This document shows, in pieces, positions 1 through 10,124 of a DNA stretch of 64,000 nt (positions within the stretch are counted from its first letter, which is position 1; each line of letters begins with the position of its first letter). This DNA is from Macrocybe gigantea (Eukaryota; Basidiomycota; Agaricomycetes; Agaricales; Callistosporiaceae), in the NCBI GenBank assembly GCA_011319805.1, contig SJRY01000038.1, positions 1 to 64,000 on the forward strand, in the 5' to 3' direction. The notes beneath the pieces are model-generated. The model searched no databases and was not told where the DNA came from. It saw nothing but the letters and a program-made list of their open reading frames with translations. The translations under genes were made by a program, and so were the position numbers.

Positions 1-255
1 CCCGACTCAGCCCCGTGGCAACCGAAATACATGATGCCAGAAAGAAGACGGCTGCAGTGGATTTTTTTCGCAGATAGAGGACACGTTAGCTGACGGCGAT
101 TACGCTTTCGTTGTTTCCTCGGACAAAACTCAAGACAATTTGGACCTTCGCCTCGATTACTATGCCCAGGTTCCTGCTCCCAATCCCGTCTCTAATTCCG
201 CTCCCGATACGTCCATTTCAAATTATCTTTCATCCTTATATCTTTCGGCCTGTGA

Positions 256-3200
256 TATTTCCATTTCCCGATTTCAGCTTTACTGTACGAGTCTAGTGGT
301 CGTCCAACACGACCTCAGACGCAATTTCAGAGTGGTTTCAACACCACGAACACTTCCTCTTCCGATTTTGTTTATTTATATGATGTGACCAGGTGCGCTC
401 CCGAACTTTCTAGACATACCCCTCCCGAATCGCGCGATACGTTCGCGAAACGTAAATACAAGCCCGTCGCCCTCAAAGTCCGTTCCGTCGTTGCCCCACT
501 TCCCGATAATGGCAAATTTCGAATCCTCCGCGAAATCCGCGGAGACCCGCTTGCCAGTATGCCGAAACTATCCCCAAATCCCCCTCCTTTTATCCCGACC
601 GGTCGCTATACCGAGGATCGTCGAAATCTCGTCGACAAGGCCCATCCCGAAGGCTTCCTTTGGCCAGAAGAACGAAGACTGATGCACCACTTTATGTGCC
701 TCCAGAACGGCGCCTTCGCTTGGACCGACCAAGAGCGCGGTCGATTTCGAGAAGACTTTTTCCCTGCCGTCGAAATCCCTGTCATTCAGCACAAGCCTTG
801 GATTCACAAGAACATCCCGATACCTCCTGGTATTTATGATGAAATTTGTCAGCTCATTCGTCGAAAGATCGATGCCGGTGTCTATGAGCCCTCGAATTCC
901 TCCTACCGCTCCCGGTGGTTCACAGTCGTCAAGAAAGATGGCAAGTCGCTTCGCATCGTCCACTCCCTCGAGCCGCTAAACAAAGTCACCATCCGTCATT
1001 CCGGAGTTACCCCGGTCCCTGATCACTTAGCAGAACAATTTGGTGGCCGCCCCTGTGGTGCGATGCTTGACCTCTATGTTGGCTACGATGAACGACTCCT
1101 CGCTGAAAACTCTCGGGATCTCACTACGTTCCAGACCCCTTTTGGCGCTATGCGACTTGTTACGCTCCCGATGGGCTGGACCAATTCCGTTCCTATATTC
1201 CATGATGATGTAACTTTCATCCTACAAGACGAGATACCGCATCTTACCATCCCCTATATCGATGATGTCCCCGTGAAAGGCCCAGATTCCGAATATCGAC
1301 GTCCCGATAACAGTTTCGAAACCATTCCACAGAATCCCGGCATCCGTCGCTTCGTTTGGGAACACTTTTGCAATCTGAACCGTGTTGTCCAGCGCATGAA
1401 GTATTCTGGAGGCACCTTTTCTGGCACAAAGCTCACGCTCTGTAGTCCAGAAATCACAGTTCTTGGACACCGTTGTACGCCTAAAGGTCGTCTTCCTGAT
1501 GAATCCCGAGTTGTCGCAATCAAAACTTGGAAACCGTGCCGAGACCTCTCAGACGTTCGCGCCTTCCTCGGAACGATTGGTGTCATGCGTATCTTCATTC
1601 GAAATTTCGCTCATCGCGCTGACGCCTTAGTCCGCCTTACGCGGAAGAATGTAGACTACGTCTTCGGTCAGGAGCAACTCGACGCACAGGAAGACCTGAA
1701 ACAAGCCCTTATCACTTCTCCAGCTCTCCGACCCCTCGACTACAAGTCGGAAGCCCCCATTATCCTCGCCGTCGATACCTCCTACATCGCAGTCGGTTAC
1801 TTCCTTTGCCAATGCGACCCGATAACCCTCGAATCCGATATTATAACCGTTTCGGATCCATCACACTGAACGATCGCGAACGTCGCTTCTCACAACCGAA
1901 ACTCGAAATCTATGGCTTATTCCGATCGGTCCGTGCAGTACGCATGTACATCATTGGTGTACGAAACCTCGTTGTCGAAGTCGATGCCCGCTACATCAAA
2001 GGCATGCTAAACAATCCCGATATAGTCCCCTCTGCCAGTATCAATCGATGGATCCTGACGATCCTGACATTCCACTTCACACTTGTTCATGTTCCTGGCT
2101 CTAGTCACGGTCCTGATGGTCTTTCCCGCCGACCAGGCGATCCCGAGCCTGACCAAGACGAAGATTTCGACGATTGGATCGACAGAGTCTATGGCTTCAT
2201 CCATTTTGTTAACACCCCTCGATATCGTCCCGAAACACGTCGAAGTCACCTCATTTCGATATACCTAGGACAGGACATTTCAAGTGGGGAGGACAGTCAA
2301 GCTGTCCTCCACCGAAACTCCTCCTCTCCCGAGTCCGAAGACCGCCTGGAAGCCAACCCTGACCTTCGACAGCTCAGCTCCATCCCTGACTATGTATTTG
2401 TTCCTCGTTCGAAATCAGCCATTGCCGACGATCAGCGTCTCGACCTCGTACAGGACTATTTGACCACCTTGCGTCGTCCACCCAGTCTCACAGATTCTGC
2501 TTTCGAGGCCTTTGTTCGGTATTGCTTCCACTTCTTCGTTGCTGCTGACAAGTTATGGCGAAAGGACGACCAAGGTAGTCACAAACTCGTGATCCCTCGA
2601 AATCGGCGTATGAACATCATCGCCCAAGCCCATGATGACCTCGGTCACAAGGGCATCTACCCGACACGTACCTTGGTTTGTGAGCGCTTTTGGTGGCCTC
2701 ACATGCTGGCCGATATCTCTTGGTTTTGCAGGACTTGTCACATCTGTCAGCAACGACAGTCCCGACAGGTTCTCATCCCGCCAGTCGTGGCAGTACCCGC
2801 GCCCCTTTTCGGAAAATTCTATGCCGACACCATGAAGATGCCAAAGTCCAATGGCTACCAGTACATCGTGCAAGGTCGTTGCTCCCTCACGCATTATCCT
2901 GAATTTCGAGCCCTCCGGAAAGAAAACGGTCCCGCAATCGGTGAATGGCTGTTCCAGGATGTATTATGTCGATGGGGTGGTGTTCGCGAAATTGTCACGG
3001 ATAACGGTGGTCCCTTCGTGGCAGGTCTTGACTACCTCGGGAAACGCTACGGCATCTACCACATCCGAATCTCGACATACAATTCCCGCGCCAACGGGAT
3101 AGCTGAGCGGCCGCATTATGATGTTCGTCAATCACTGATAAAGGCAGCAGACGGTGTCGAAAGCAAGTGGTCACAATACGTCCATTCGGTCTTCTATGCC

Positions 3201-3842
3201 GAAAGAGTCACCGCCCGCCGTCGAATGGGTTGTTCACCTTATTTCGCGGTAACTGGCACCCATCCCATTCTCCCGTTCGATATCATGGAAGCAACCTACC
3301 TGCAGCCTCCTCCCGAATCCTTACTATCATCCACAGATCTTATCGCTCGTCGAGCTGTCGCCTTACAAAAACGAACTGAACAGCTACAAGCCCTTCATGC
3401 CGACGTATACGATACCCGTAGAAAGGCTGCCGAACGTTTTGAAAAGAAGCACTATCACACCATTCGTGATTTCAATTTCAAACGCGGTGCCCTAGTCCTC
3501 ATCCGAAACACTCGTGTGGAGAAGAGTCTCGATCGCAAAATGCGACTTCGGTATCTCGGACCACTTATTGTTGTCTCCCGGAATTTCGGAGGCGCTTACA
3601 TCGTTGCCGAACTCGATGGCACAGTCCTGGATCGCCCCGTAGCAGCATTTCGAGTCATCCCGTACTTCGCTCGCCGTGAAATCACCATTCCCGAAACACT
3701 TCTCGATATCGACGCTGCCCGGCTTCATGAAATGCAAGCCTCAAACGATCAAGGCGACGAAATCCCGGACGATTTCGACGTACCTACCGACAGCGATCCC
3801 AAAGTTGATTCCGACGTTGAAATACTTTCGGCACCACTTTAG
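256..3842 (+). pseudogene. Element A Pol polyprotein (RT, RNase H, integrase) with one frameshift
   Basis: This is the replication and integration polyprotein of element A. The frame is open from about 256 to a stop near 1869, and a second frame covers about 1806-3842. The RT has LPMGW near 1165 and the catalytic YIDD at 1255-1266. RNase H begins near 1740 (VDTSY) and continues in the second frame (SQPKLE). The integrase has an HHCC zinc finger (HDDLGHKG near 2630, CRTCHIC near 2730). Its acidic residues lie in YADT (near 2820), TDNGG (near 3000) and GIAER (near 3095). A GPY/F-like module (RYLGPL) follows near 3550, and no chromodomain is seen. The frames rejoin if one base is restored near 1820, inside RNase H. 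That is not a usual programmed site, so I infer an indel. The protease part near 60-290 is not clearly resolved. Confidence 0.9.
2282..2310 (+). other. Internal copy of the polypurine tract inside a hairpin
   Basis: The 15-mer AAGTGGGGAGGACAG at 2282-2296 is identical to the tract just before the 3' LTR (6305-6319). Its 3' half forms a perfect 9-bp stem: GGAGGACAG, a 5-nt loop, then CTGTCCTCC. It lies in the pol spacer between RNase H and integrase. By analogy with Ty1 and lentiviruses it could be a central plus-strand primer, which is inference. Confidence 0.55.
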
Positions 3843-4013
3843 TTTAGCTCACTCTCATTAAGTCCAACTCTTTTCGCGTTCATTGACTATCCATTTTCTT
3901 TGTTATTTGACACTCTCACTTACCATTATCTATTTTCACGATCCTTTTAAAGTCCAGTTTGACGTCCATCAGAAACAAGAAAATAACGGATTCAAAAACA
4001 ATTATTACAAATT

Positions 4014-4839
4014 TTATAGTTCGGACGAGATTCCACCGAACTCATCTTCCTCTTCATCCGTCTCGCCCTCACTCTCATCTGACGACTCGTTTTCTTTCTG
4101 GTCATAGCCTTCTTCACCGCTCTCCTCCGACGTCTCTTCTCCAGACTCCGATCCCGACGACGCTCCCGAGCTTTCCGACGAATCGACCCCAGTATCAATC
4201 GATGGCGGTATCGAAACCGCGAGCTCCCGAACCGTTGGCATTTCGACCGATGTCCCGACGCCTCTCGAAACCATCGACTCCCGACGCTGCGCAAGTAGCC
4301 AGCGGACTTCGGTTTCGACCGCCCTCGGAACGTTCTGTGCCATGAATTGATGGACTTGAGTTAAGAGCCGACGCTGTTGCAACTCTGTTGCCCGACGAAC
4401 GTGTTGAAGGACGTTGCCGCCAAGCTCCAGGAATTCCTCCCGACGATCGGCACGTTCGCGCATAGTACGAGCGGCCGTTTCAAGAGTATCCGCCAGATCG
4501 TACATGTGTCGGGAATCCTCGTTCATACTCCGGAAGGAGTTCCCTAGAAATTCGAAGGCCTTGATATCGTACGGGAGTACGAAATTATAAATGTCCTCGT
4601 AATCCCGATTATCGAACCGGAGGGCGTCTCGCAACTGGACGTCGCTATCCCGAACACGATCGGCAGCAAGGCGCGTCGCGGTCTCGGCAATGTCTTCGAA
4701 ACCATCAGGCACGTTTGGGGCTTCGACAGCCTCCCTCCAGAAATCCCGATCTTCGAAATCGTCCGTGGCAGGCAGTGTTCCCGTCTCGAACCATTGACGT
4801 GGCCCGGGAAGTCCTGCTCACGAAAATAATGAAGCAGTC

Positions 4840-4878
<39 letters not shown>

Positions 4879-6055
4879 ATAAAATATAGACTTACGATCG
4901 CGAAAGCCCGGACCGTAGCGCGAGTCCATTGGTGGCACCGGCATCGGAGGAGGCGTAGGCGCAATAATTGGTTCCGGACGATACGGGATGTCCTCCGAAG
5001 GCGCATGCATTTCGATATCCTCGAGATGGGACGGCGGCTCCTGCGAAGTCTCCGAAATCGATTCCTCGGCCTCGGTATCGTAAGCTCGCATCTTGCCCTT
5101 CCCCTTTGGATCGCGACGCGGTCTTGGCTCGGCATCCTCGTCCCTAGGCTTTGAATGAACGGTCTTTCGAGACCGTGACCTTGTTCGCATGACCCCGTCG
5201 CCAGAGTCAGTTTTAATCCGTGAAGTAGTTTTAGCTGATTTCGCAGCACGCGGCCTTTTGAACGAGCAGCCGAGCTGTTTTTCGACGCAGCGTCGACAAG
5301 GGCCCGGCTCGGAATCGATCCTCTCGCAGACTTCGAGGTCGGCCTTCTTACACCGTTCGCACTAAACCGCGGTAGGACTCAGAAACAGTCCGGCGGCAAA
5401 GAGACACAATCACTCACCCGCTCATCACCCGTAACCTCCTCGAAATCGAGTTTCAGGCGGCGCTCCCGATAGCGCTGCTGCGCGAGCTTGTTCTTCTCCC
5501 GGCGAGCCGCTTTCTTTTCATCCTCGTCGGCACGCCGTCGTTTCGCTCCCGAATCCGCACCACCAGCTGCAGAATCTGACGCCCCACGCTTTCGAGAAGG
5601 TCCCGCAGTTGGGACACGCGTAGTCAGCATCGCGTTCGGGGCACCAGGGGACCATCCGCGAGCACCATTCCGCCAAGCGAAGAACCTTCGAAATCAGCAA
5701 TCCAGTGTAGTGGAGACGAAATAGCGTGACTCACCAGATCCCGGGCTCTCGTACAGGCCCCCAACCTCATCCCGACGATCCTCGTCCAGGCGGCCAACCC
5801 ACTCGTTGTATCGCGAAACCCAATCCTGAAAGACGTCTTCGGGAACGTCTTGACCCTCCTTTGCCCACTCATCCTAATGTCAATACGGATAAAGATATCG
5901 CCTCACTCACTCCCCGTTGGACTTACAAAACGTTTCGAGACCGCAGCACTAAAGGCCTTGATGGCCTCAACGCTCGCGTTCGGTCCGGGGACGGCCTCGA
6001 AGAGCCCTTCAAGCTCGGCAATAGAAGTTTCGGTCTTGACGATTTCGGCGGACAT
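4014..6055 (-). CDS. Antisense five-exon gene in element A: basic region plus Zn2Cys6-like cluster protein
   Basis: Manual splicing gives five exons (6055-5927, 5873-5735, 5685-5418, 5361-4896, 4813-4014). All four introns have GT-AG ends (donors GTAAGT, GTGAGT, GTGAGT, GTAAGT) and are 49-82 nt long. The product would be about 600 residues. It has a bZIP-like basic stretch at 5461-5520 (EKNKLAQQRYRERR) but no obvious leucine zipper. A cysteine cluster C-x2-C-x7-C-x9-C-x2-C-x6-C at 5361-5266 resembles the fungal Zn(II)2Cys6 DNA-binding type. A basic, proline-rich linker and a helical region (about 4700-4350) follow, then an acidic Ser/Glu tail. Exon 3 needs one extra base to keep frame; with it all phases agree. 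The introns are antisense to the element's RNA, so they would survive retrotransposition. Function is unknown; a DNA-binding regulator or silencing-related factor is inference. Confidence 0.72.
4841..4873. repeat. 33-nt A homopolymer (T on the antisense coding strand)
   Basis: An uninterrupted run of 33 A lies inside the fourth intron of the antisense gene. On that strand it reads as a long T tract before the acceptor. Its length probably varies between copies and is prone to assembly error. Confidence 0.95.
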
Positions 6056-6304
6056 GTCGTGTACAAGACGGTTTCGAGAAGCGGTATGCGATTTGGCGAG
6101 AGCTGAGATTTCGACGAGTCGACAAGAAAGGTGTTCGTACCCATCCCACCCTCCCTTTTATACAGGCGCAATCTGTAAACGACGGGAACGCCCGAAATGC
6201 CTCGCGACTTCGTCATGGCAGATCAACTCGCGAAACCCACGTTACCCGAATAACGACCAAGGTCGCCGTTCAATGGGAATGCCGACTGAGGACAGTCGAC
6301 CGCT

Positions 6305-6320
6305 AAGTGGGGAGGACAGA
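6305..6320 (+). other. Polypurine tract of element A
   Basis: The purine-rich AAGTGGGGAGGACAGA directly abuts the TG start of the 3' LTR at 6321. This is the position expected for the plus-strand primer, and it fixes the element's orientation. Confidence 0.85.
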
Positions 6321-7446
6321 TGATGAGCGCTCCGCACCGCTGACCGCCGATAAGTCCTAATTTGGTAATCCCGCCCCCGCATTCGAAATCATACCACTAC
6401 TCGGCCCCCTCAGCATGATACCGCAGTCCAGTCGCTGACTTCTCGTTCGAGTACTCGGGATGTCGACAACTCCGTGAGGCTTCCATTCCAGGTCCCTGAC
6501 ACTTCGCCAAACGCATCGCACACGTACATTCCGGACATTCTGCGCTTCCTATACCGCCCAATCCGGTCAGGCAGTCTTATTCCTATATGCCTCCCCCGAT
6601 TTCCAGATCCCGATATGGCAAGACTACTACCATTTTCGATATCGCACCGCCTCACGCCTTCCCGCGTTCCCGACACTGCCTCGCCGCAGTACATTCGAAA
6701 CAAGGGATTTCGAGCGCGCTACCATTTCATCCACTCTCATTTCGAAATTCATGACTCATATTTCACTGATACATTCTACGTTCCTTAGATTATTTTCACG
6801 TTCCATTCTACGACGCATGGCACCGGTTTCGGGATGTTCTTTTACCTACTGTTTCACCCTTTATGTTCAGATTTCGAACGGACTTACATCTCCCCGACGT
6901 TTCAGCCACTAAACGACCCTTTCGAAATCATACGATACGTTCTCTCATTCGGTTTCAACTTCGCCGGTTATTCCGATACCGAAATCTTCTCATCTATAAA
7001 AACCCATGTACTTGGCATTTGTAACACATAGAAAAAGTTACCGTCTCAGTCCTTCAGCAGTCTCGCAGTCTACGACTCGTGTGGAGTCCTTGTGTTATCC
7101 GATCTCAAAGTGTCGCGCTCGCGTGGAGCCACCGTACTCAGTCTCGAAATCAGTGTCTCTGGCTTCGCGTGGAAGTCATTATCATCGAAACCCTTCCGAA
7201 ACCCTCACTGAAGCCCTCGATATCGCGCGGGAATTCAGCTAAGTCTAACAGCCTTGTTTCGAAAACCCCGAAACCCGCTCGAAACCATCCATATTCACTT
7301 CGTTCCATTCCCCCCTTTCACGCTACAGTCCCTCGGGTTACTCTGTGACTTGAACAGCTCGTAGTTTATACAGCCTCGGATAGGGACTGACGCTTCCTTC
7401 ATTCCACCTTGTTGGTTTGTAGGTTAGTGCTACCCGATAGTTATCA
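6321..7446 (+). repeat. 3' LTR of element A (1126 bp)
   Basis: It starts TGATGAGCGC and ends TAGTTATCA, giving TGAT/ATCA terminal inverted bases. The boundaries were set by the solo copy at 21593-22719, where homology stops at the same bases. A TATA box (TATAAAAA, 6995-7002) marks the likely LTR promoter. Short open frames inside recur in the solo LTR only because the LTR does. Confidence 0.93.
6995..7002 (+). promoter_or_regulatory. TATA box in the LTR of element A
   Basis: TATAAAAA, conserved in the solo LTR at about 22268. A transcript would be expected to start about 25-35 nt downstream. Confidence 0.55.
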
Positions 7447-7615
7447 CCGTAGCCTGCAGCATTGCACAGTCCATGGTCCATGCTCAAGTACTGTAATGTA
7501 TATAAGGACTCTCAGATGTACCAGTAGCGCTAGGCTTAATATTCCATTTGCCATCGTCTTAAACTACTCTCGCACTTAGTCTGCCAGAGTCCTTTAAGAT
7601 TCGTCTAGCCTAACA
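7447..7615 (+). repeat. Truncated LTR of the D/E chromovirus family, cut by element A
   Basis: Read on the + strand it matches the reverse complement of the D/E LTR as written there, ending GTCTAGCCTAACA at 7615. Only the distal half is present. The rest should lie upstream of element A's 5' LTR, outside the window. It shows that A inserted into an older LTR. Confidence 0.8.
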
Positions 7616-8295
7616 CTGTAGCCTCGCCATTCGCTGTGCATACCATAGAGGTAAGTTGAACCAAGGGTCTACCAAGGATGTGAAATCAATGAAAATCCCA
7701 TTTTCTATTTCGGAATGAACTTTGCCTTGGATTATGGCCATATCCTGGGAAATATGGGTAATATAAAATCTTTCCCAGTCTTCCAGAGTTTTAGCATGAC
7801 TGTCATCCTCTGTATAGGATTGAGCTTGGTGAAGGCAAAGAGTTGCAATCATCAACCATGCTTCTCCAATCTCCTCAAGATGAAACTACTCCAGAAGCTA
7901 ATCAGATAGTCATGTAGAAATGAAGTTAATAGGTATGTGGTCCAACAGCTCTGTAGCTTTTGCTTGTTCATGCAATTTCTCTGCACAATGATAGGTTACA
8001 TTAATATTGGATACAGCCATGCCAGATAGCTTGCCTGGTCAAGATGACTTGATGAATTTTTCCTTTTCACAGTTGCGGGCTAAATGCTCTGGCTCTCCAT
8101 ACTGGAAACACAGTCCTGCAGCAATACATGCTTTTCATTCCTGATCACTAATTCCTGAGAAGGATGATCCAGTTGGTTGGTTAGATTTAGCAGTCTTGGA
8201 TAGACTTCACTGACTGGCATTTGGTGTTTTTGTATCTGTAGACTGTTTCACTCCCTTGCCAAATGCTAGTGAGCGATTTCTCTCTCTTTTATGGT
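7616..8295 (-). pseudogene. Element C Gag, C-terminal part with degenerate CCHC knuckle
   Basis: Around 8115-8050 the minus strand reads GLCFQYGEPEHLARNC. This is a CCHC zinc knuckle whose second cysteine is replaced by tyrosine. A serine/proline/glutamine-rich stretch precedes it, as in Gypsy Gag proteins. Several stop codons break the frame. The DNA transposon cuts off the upstream part, which continues at 17884. Confidence 0.6.
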
Positions 8296-8329
8296 GTGGG
8301 ACACCTAACCACCACCACTTTTGTGCAGT
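8296..8329 (+). repeat. Left terminal inverted repeat of the DNA transposon
   Basis: 34 bp, matching the inverted right end except at positions 4 and 16. It is preceded by TATG. Confidence 0.88.
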
Positions 8330-8541
8330 GGCTAAATTGACCGGTCATCAAACCTCGCCATCATAGATGCCAAGATATCAAGCAAAATTAGTTACTCATT
8401 GATAGTCTGATAGGCATCCTATGCATATTTACAGTAATATCCAATTTTTTCTTCATTTTTTTTCACCAGAAATGGTTGGCCATAGGAAGAGCTGGCAAAA
8501 AGCATCAGCTGCGAATGCCAGAGCTGTGAAATAACAAAAGC

Positions 8542-9326
8542 GTGGAACACAGAACGAATCCAATAGCTCAGATAGTGATGTTAAGATTGTTGAGATTCTG
8601 GATTATAAACCAGAGGACGAGTCAGGCTGGACAGGTAGTGTCAACCACTGGATCAGCGACATCGAGTAGTCAGATGAAGAAAATGACTCATCGGATGAAA
8701 GTGATTTGGAACTTAAAGAGTTGGAAGGACCTGAGTTGATAGAGAGCCTTCGAGCTGGTGTCGAAAATGAACTGGCAATCCTGCAAGATCAGCAATCACC
8801 TTCCAAGGAGTTCACAGCATACCAAAGACTCACCAGGACCATCTTATCTTCAAAGGAATGGCAGGCTGCCAAGAAGAAACATGGATTTGGATACACTGGC
8901 AACTCCGAATGCATGAAATGAAGGCTTGCAAAAGCTGCACATGACAAGGAAGAGGGAGACGTGAAGCTGAGGAGCAGGTGAGTGATGGTTTGGATGTAAG
9001 AAACATTGACGACTTACCAAAAAACCATTAGCAAGGGTGCCCAGATCATGAAGAAGTTTCTTGCACAAGGTGCTCAGGGTGCTTGCCGAAGCCTGAAAAG
9101 GATGTCTGTTCATGGCAATGCTGTCAGCGACTCGAACCAAGAGCATGGCGATGAGGTGATGCATGATGCATCTGAGTCAATCGGTGAGATCTTCACAGGA
9201 TATGCTTTGGATATCACTGAGGATGTTGACTGGATTGAGGATGGCTTGGACGATGAGCATGCAGATGGCGGCGGATCCACAAATGCAACAAACGACACAC
9301 CTGAGTCAGTGGAACTGTCAATCTGA
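8542..9326 (+). pseudogene. Transposase 5' part (before the chromovirus D insertion)
   Basis: The stretch contains fragments typical of the N-terminal region of large basidiomycete DDE transposases. They include an acidic segment, ELEGPELIESLRA (about 8712-8750) and a Lys-rich KKKHGFGYTGNSE motif (about 8875-8910). The frames are broken by stops and shifts, for example at 8921. The coding sequence continues at 15843 once D is removed. Confidence 0.6.
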
Positions 9327-9369
9327 CCTCCCCCACCCCTCAAATGCCATCATCTGTCTGTATCATATC

Positions 9370-9687
9370 TGTTAGGCTAGATGAATCTTAAAGGACTCGG
9401 GCAGACTAAGTGCGAGAGTGGTTTAAGATGATGGCAAATGGAATATTAAGCCTAGCACTACTGGTACATCTGAGAGTCCTTATATACATTACAATACTCG
9501 AGCACGGACCATGGACTGCACAATGCTGTGGGCTGCGGATGAATAAAACTGGAAGGAGGTGACTCAGAGTGACTAGGGAAGTGAAATGACTCGATGGCTG
9601 CACACTGCACAGCATAATGGGGAGGATATGGGATATGGAAAAGATAAGATAAGAAATTGAATGGTCCTTTGGGCGACATCTGTAACA
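9370..9687 (-). repeat. 3' LTR of element D
   Basis: On the + strand it runs from TGTTAGGC to TCTGTAACA, 318 bp. It is followed at 9688-9701 by the complement of a polypurine tract (AAAGAGAGGGTGA in element sense). Confidence 0.92.
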
Positions 9688-9725
9688 TCACCCTCTCTTT
9701 AGATTCGCGTCCTTGTGAAAAGACC

Positions 9726-10124
9726 TTAGTCCAGCTGTCCCCACCCGTTATTGGTCTCCCAGGCAGTTGTGGCATGCGGGGCCCACATATGAATGAGCTC
9801 TTCATTGTAGGCATGGATGTGATGGAGTGTGGTGGCGAGGAGTTTAAGTCACTGGTTTTCTGTGTGAAGCATTTCCATTGCTTGGCGAAGCATGATACAT
9901 TCTGCTGCTGTGGGACCGGTCCTATCAGGGGTTCGTCCAGTCCAAAGGTGCATGCAGATGGTCATAATGTAGCATAGATATGCGCCGAGTGTGATGGTGA
10001 GGGGGTCCATGTAGTCGCTAGCATTGAGAATCCTTGCCAGATTCTTGAGGTTGCTCGGGCGATTGGGGGTAGGTGCATGGCTGTCATCACTGCTGTCGAT
10101 GCTGATGGGGGCATTGGTGGTCAT
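9726..10124 (-). pseudogene. Element D ORF3, small protein downstream of the chromodomain
   Basis: The start codon at 10124 overlaps the pol stop as ATGA (10124-10121). The frame codes for about 132 residues and ends with WGQLD at 9726. One in-frame TGA at 9849 interrupts it. The related E copy has CGA at that site, so a CpG transition explains the stop. The product has a hydrophobic central stretch (YMDPLTITLGAYL) and a Leu-rich helical C-terminal half. No known domain is recognised. The overlap suggests coupled reinitiation after pol, which is inference. Confidence 0.6.

Larger units (their letters stand above)
1..7446 (+). mobile_element. Element A: Ty3/Gypsy LTR retrotransposon, 5' part outside the window
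   Basis: The order RT, RNase H, integrase, polypurine tract, 3' LTR is read directly on the + strand. The 5' LTR, primer-binding site and Gag lie upstream of base 1. The 3' LTR (6321-7446) is over 99% identical by eye to a solo LTR at 21593-22719, so the family moved recently. Between pol and the LTR is about 2.4 kb that codes on the opposite strand. The element sits inside an older, small LTR that resumes at 7447. Confidence 0.93.

Noticed and set aside
1806..1869. Programmed frameshift between the two pol frames of element A
   Set aside because: It lies inside RNase H, not at a gag-pro or pro-pol border, and no slippery heptamer is visible. A simple one-base loss explains it.
6410..6788. 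Open frames of about 100 codons repeated at 21682-22060
   Set aside because: They lie wholly inside the LTR on both strands and recur only because the LTR does. No protein features seen.
8290..8300. TA target duplication (Tc1/mariner type) for the DNA transposon
   Set aside because: With TA as the duplication the two ends would be offset by two bases; TATG aligns both ends exactly.
9726..10124. ORF3 as an envelope gene
   Set aside because: Too short, no signal peptide, no fusion or cleavage features.
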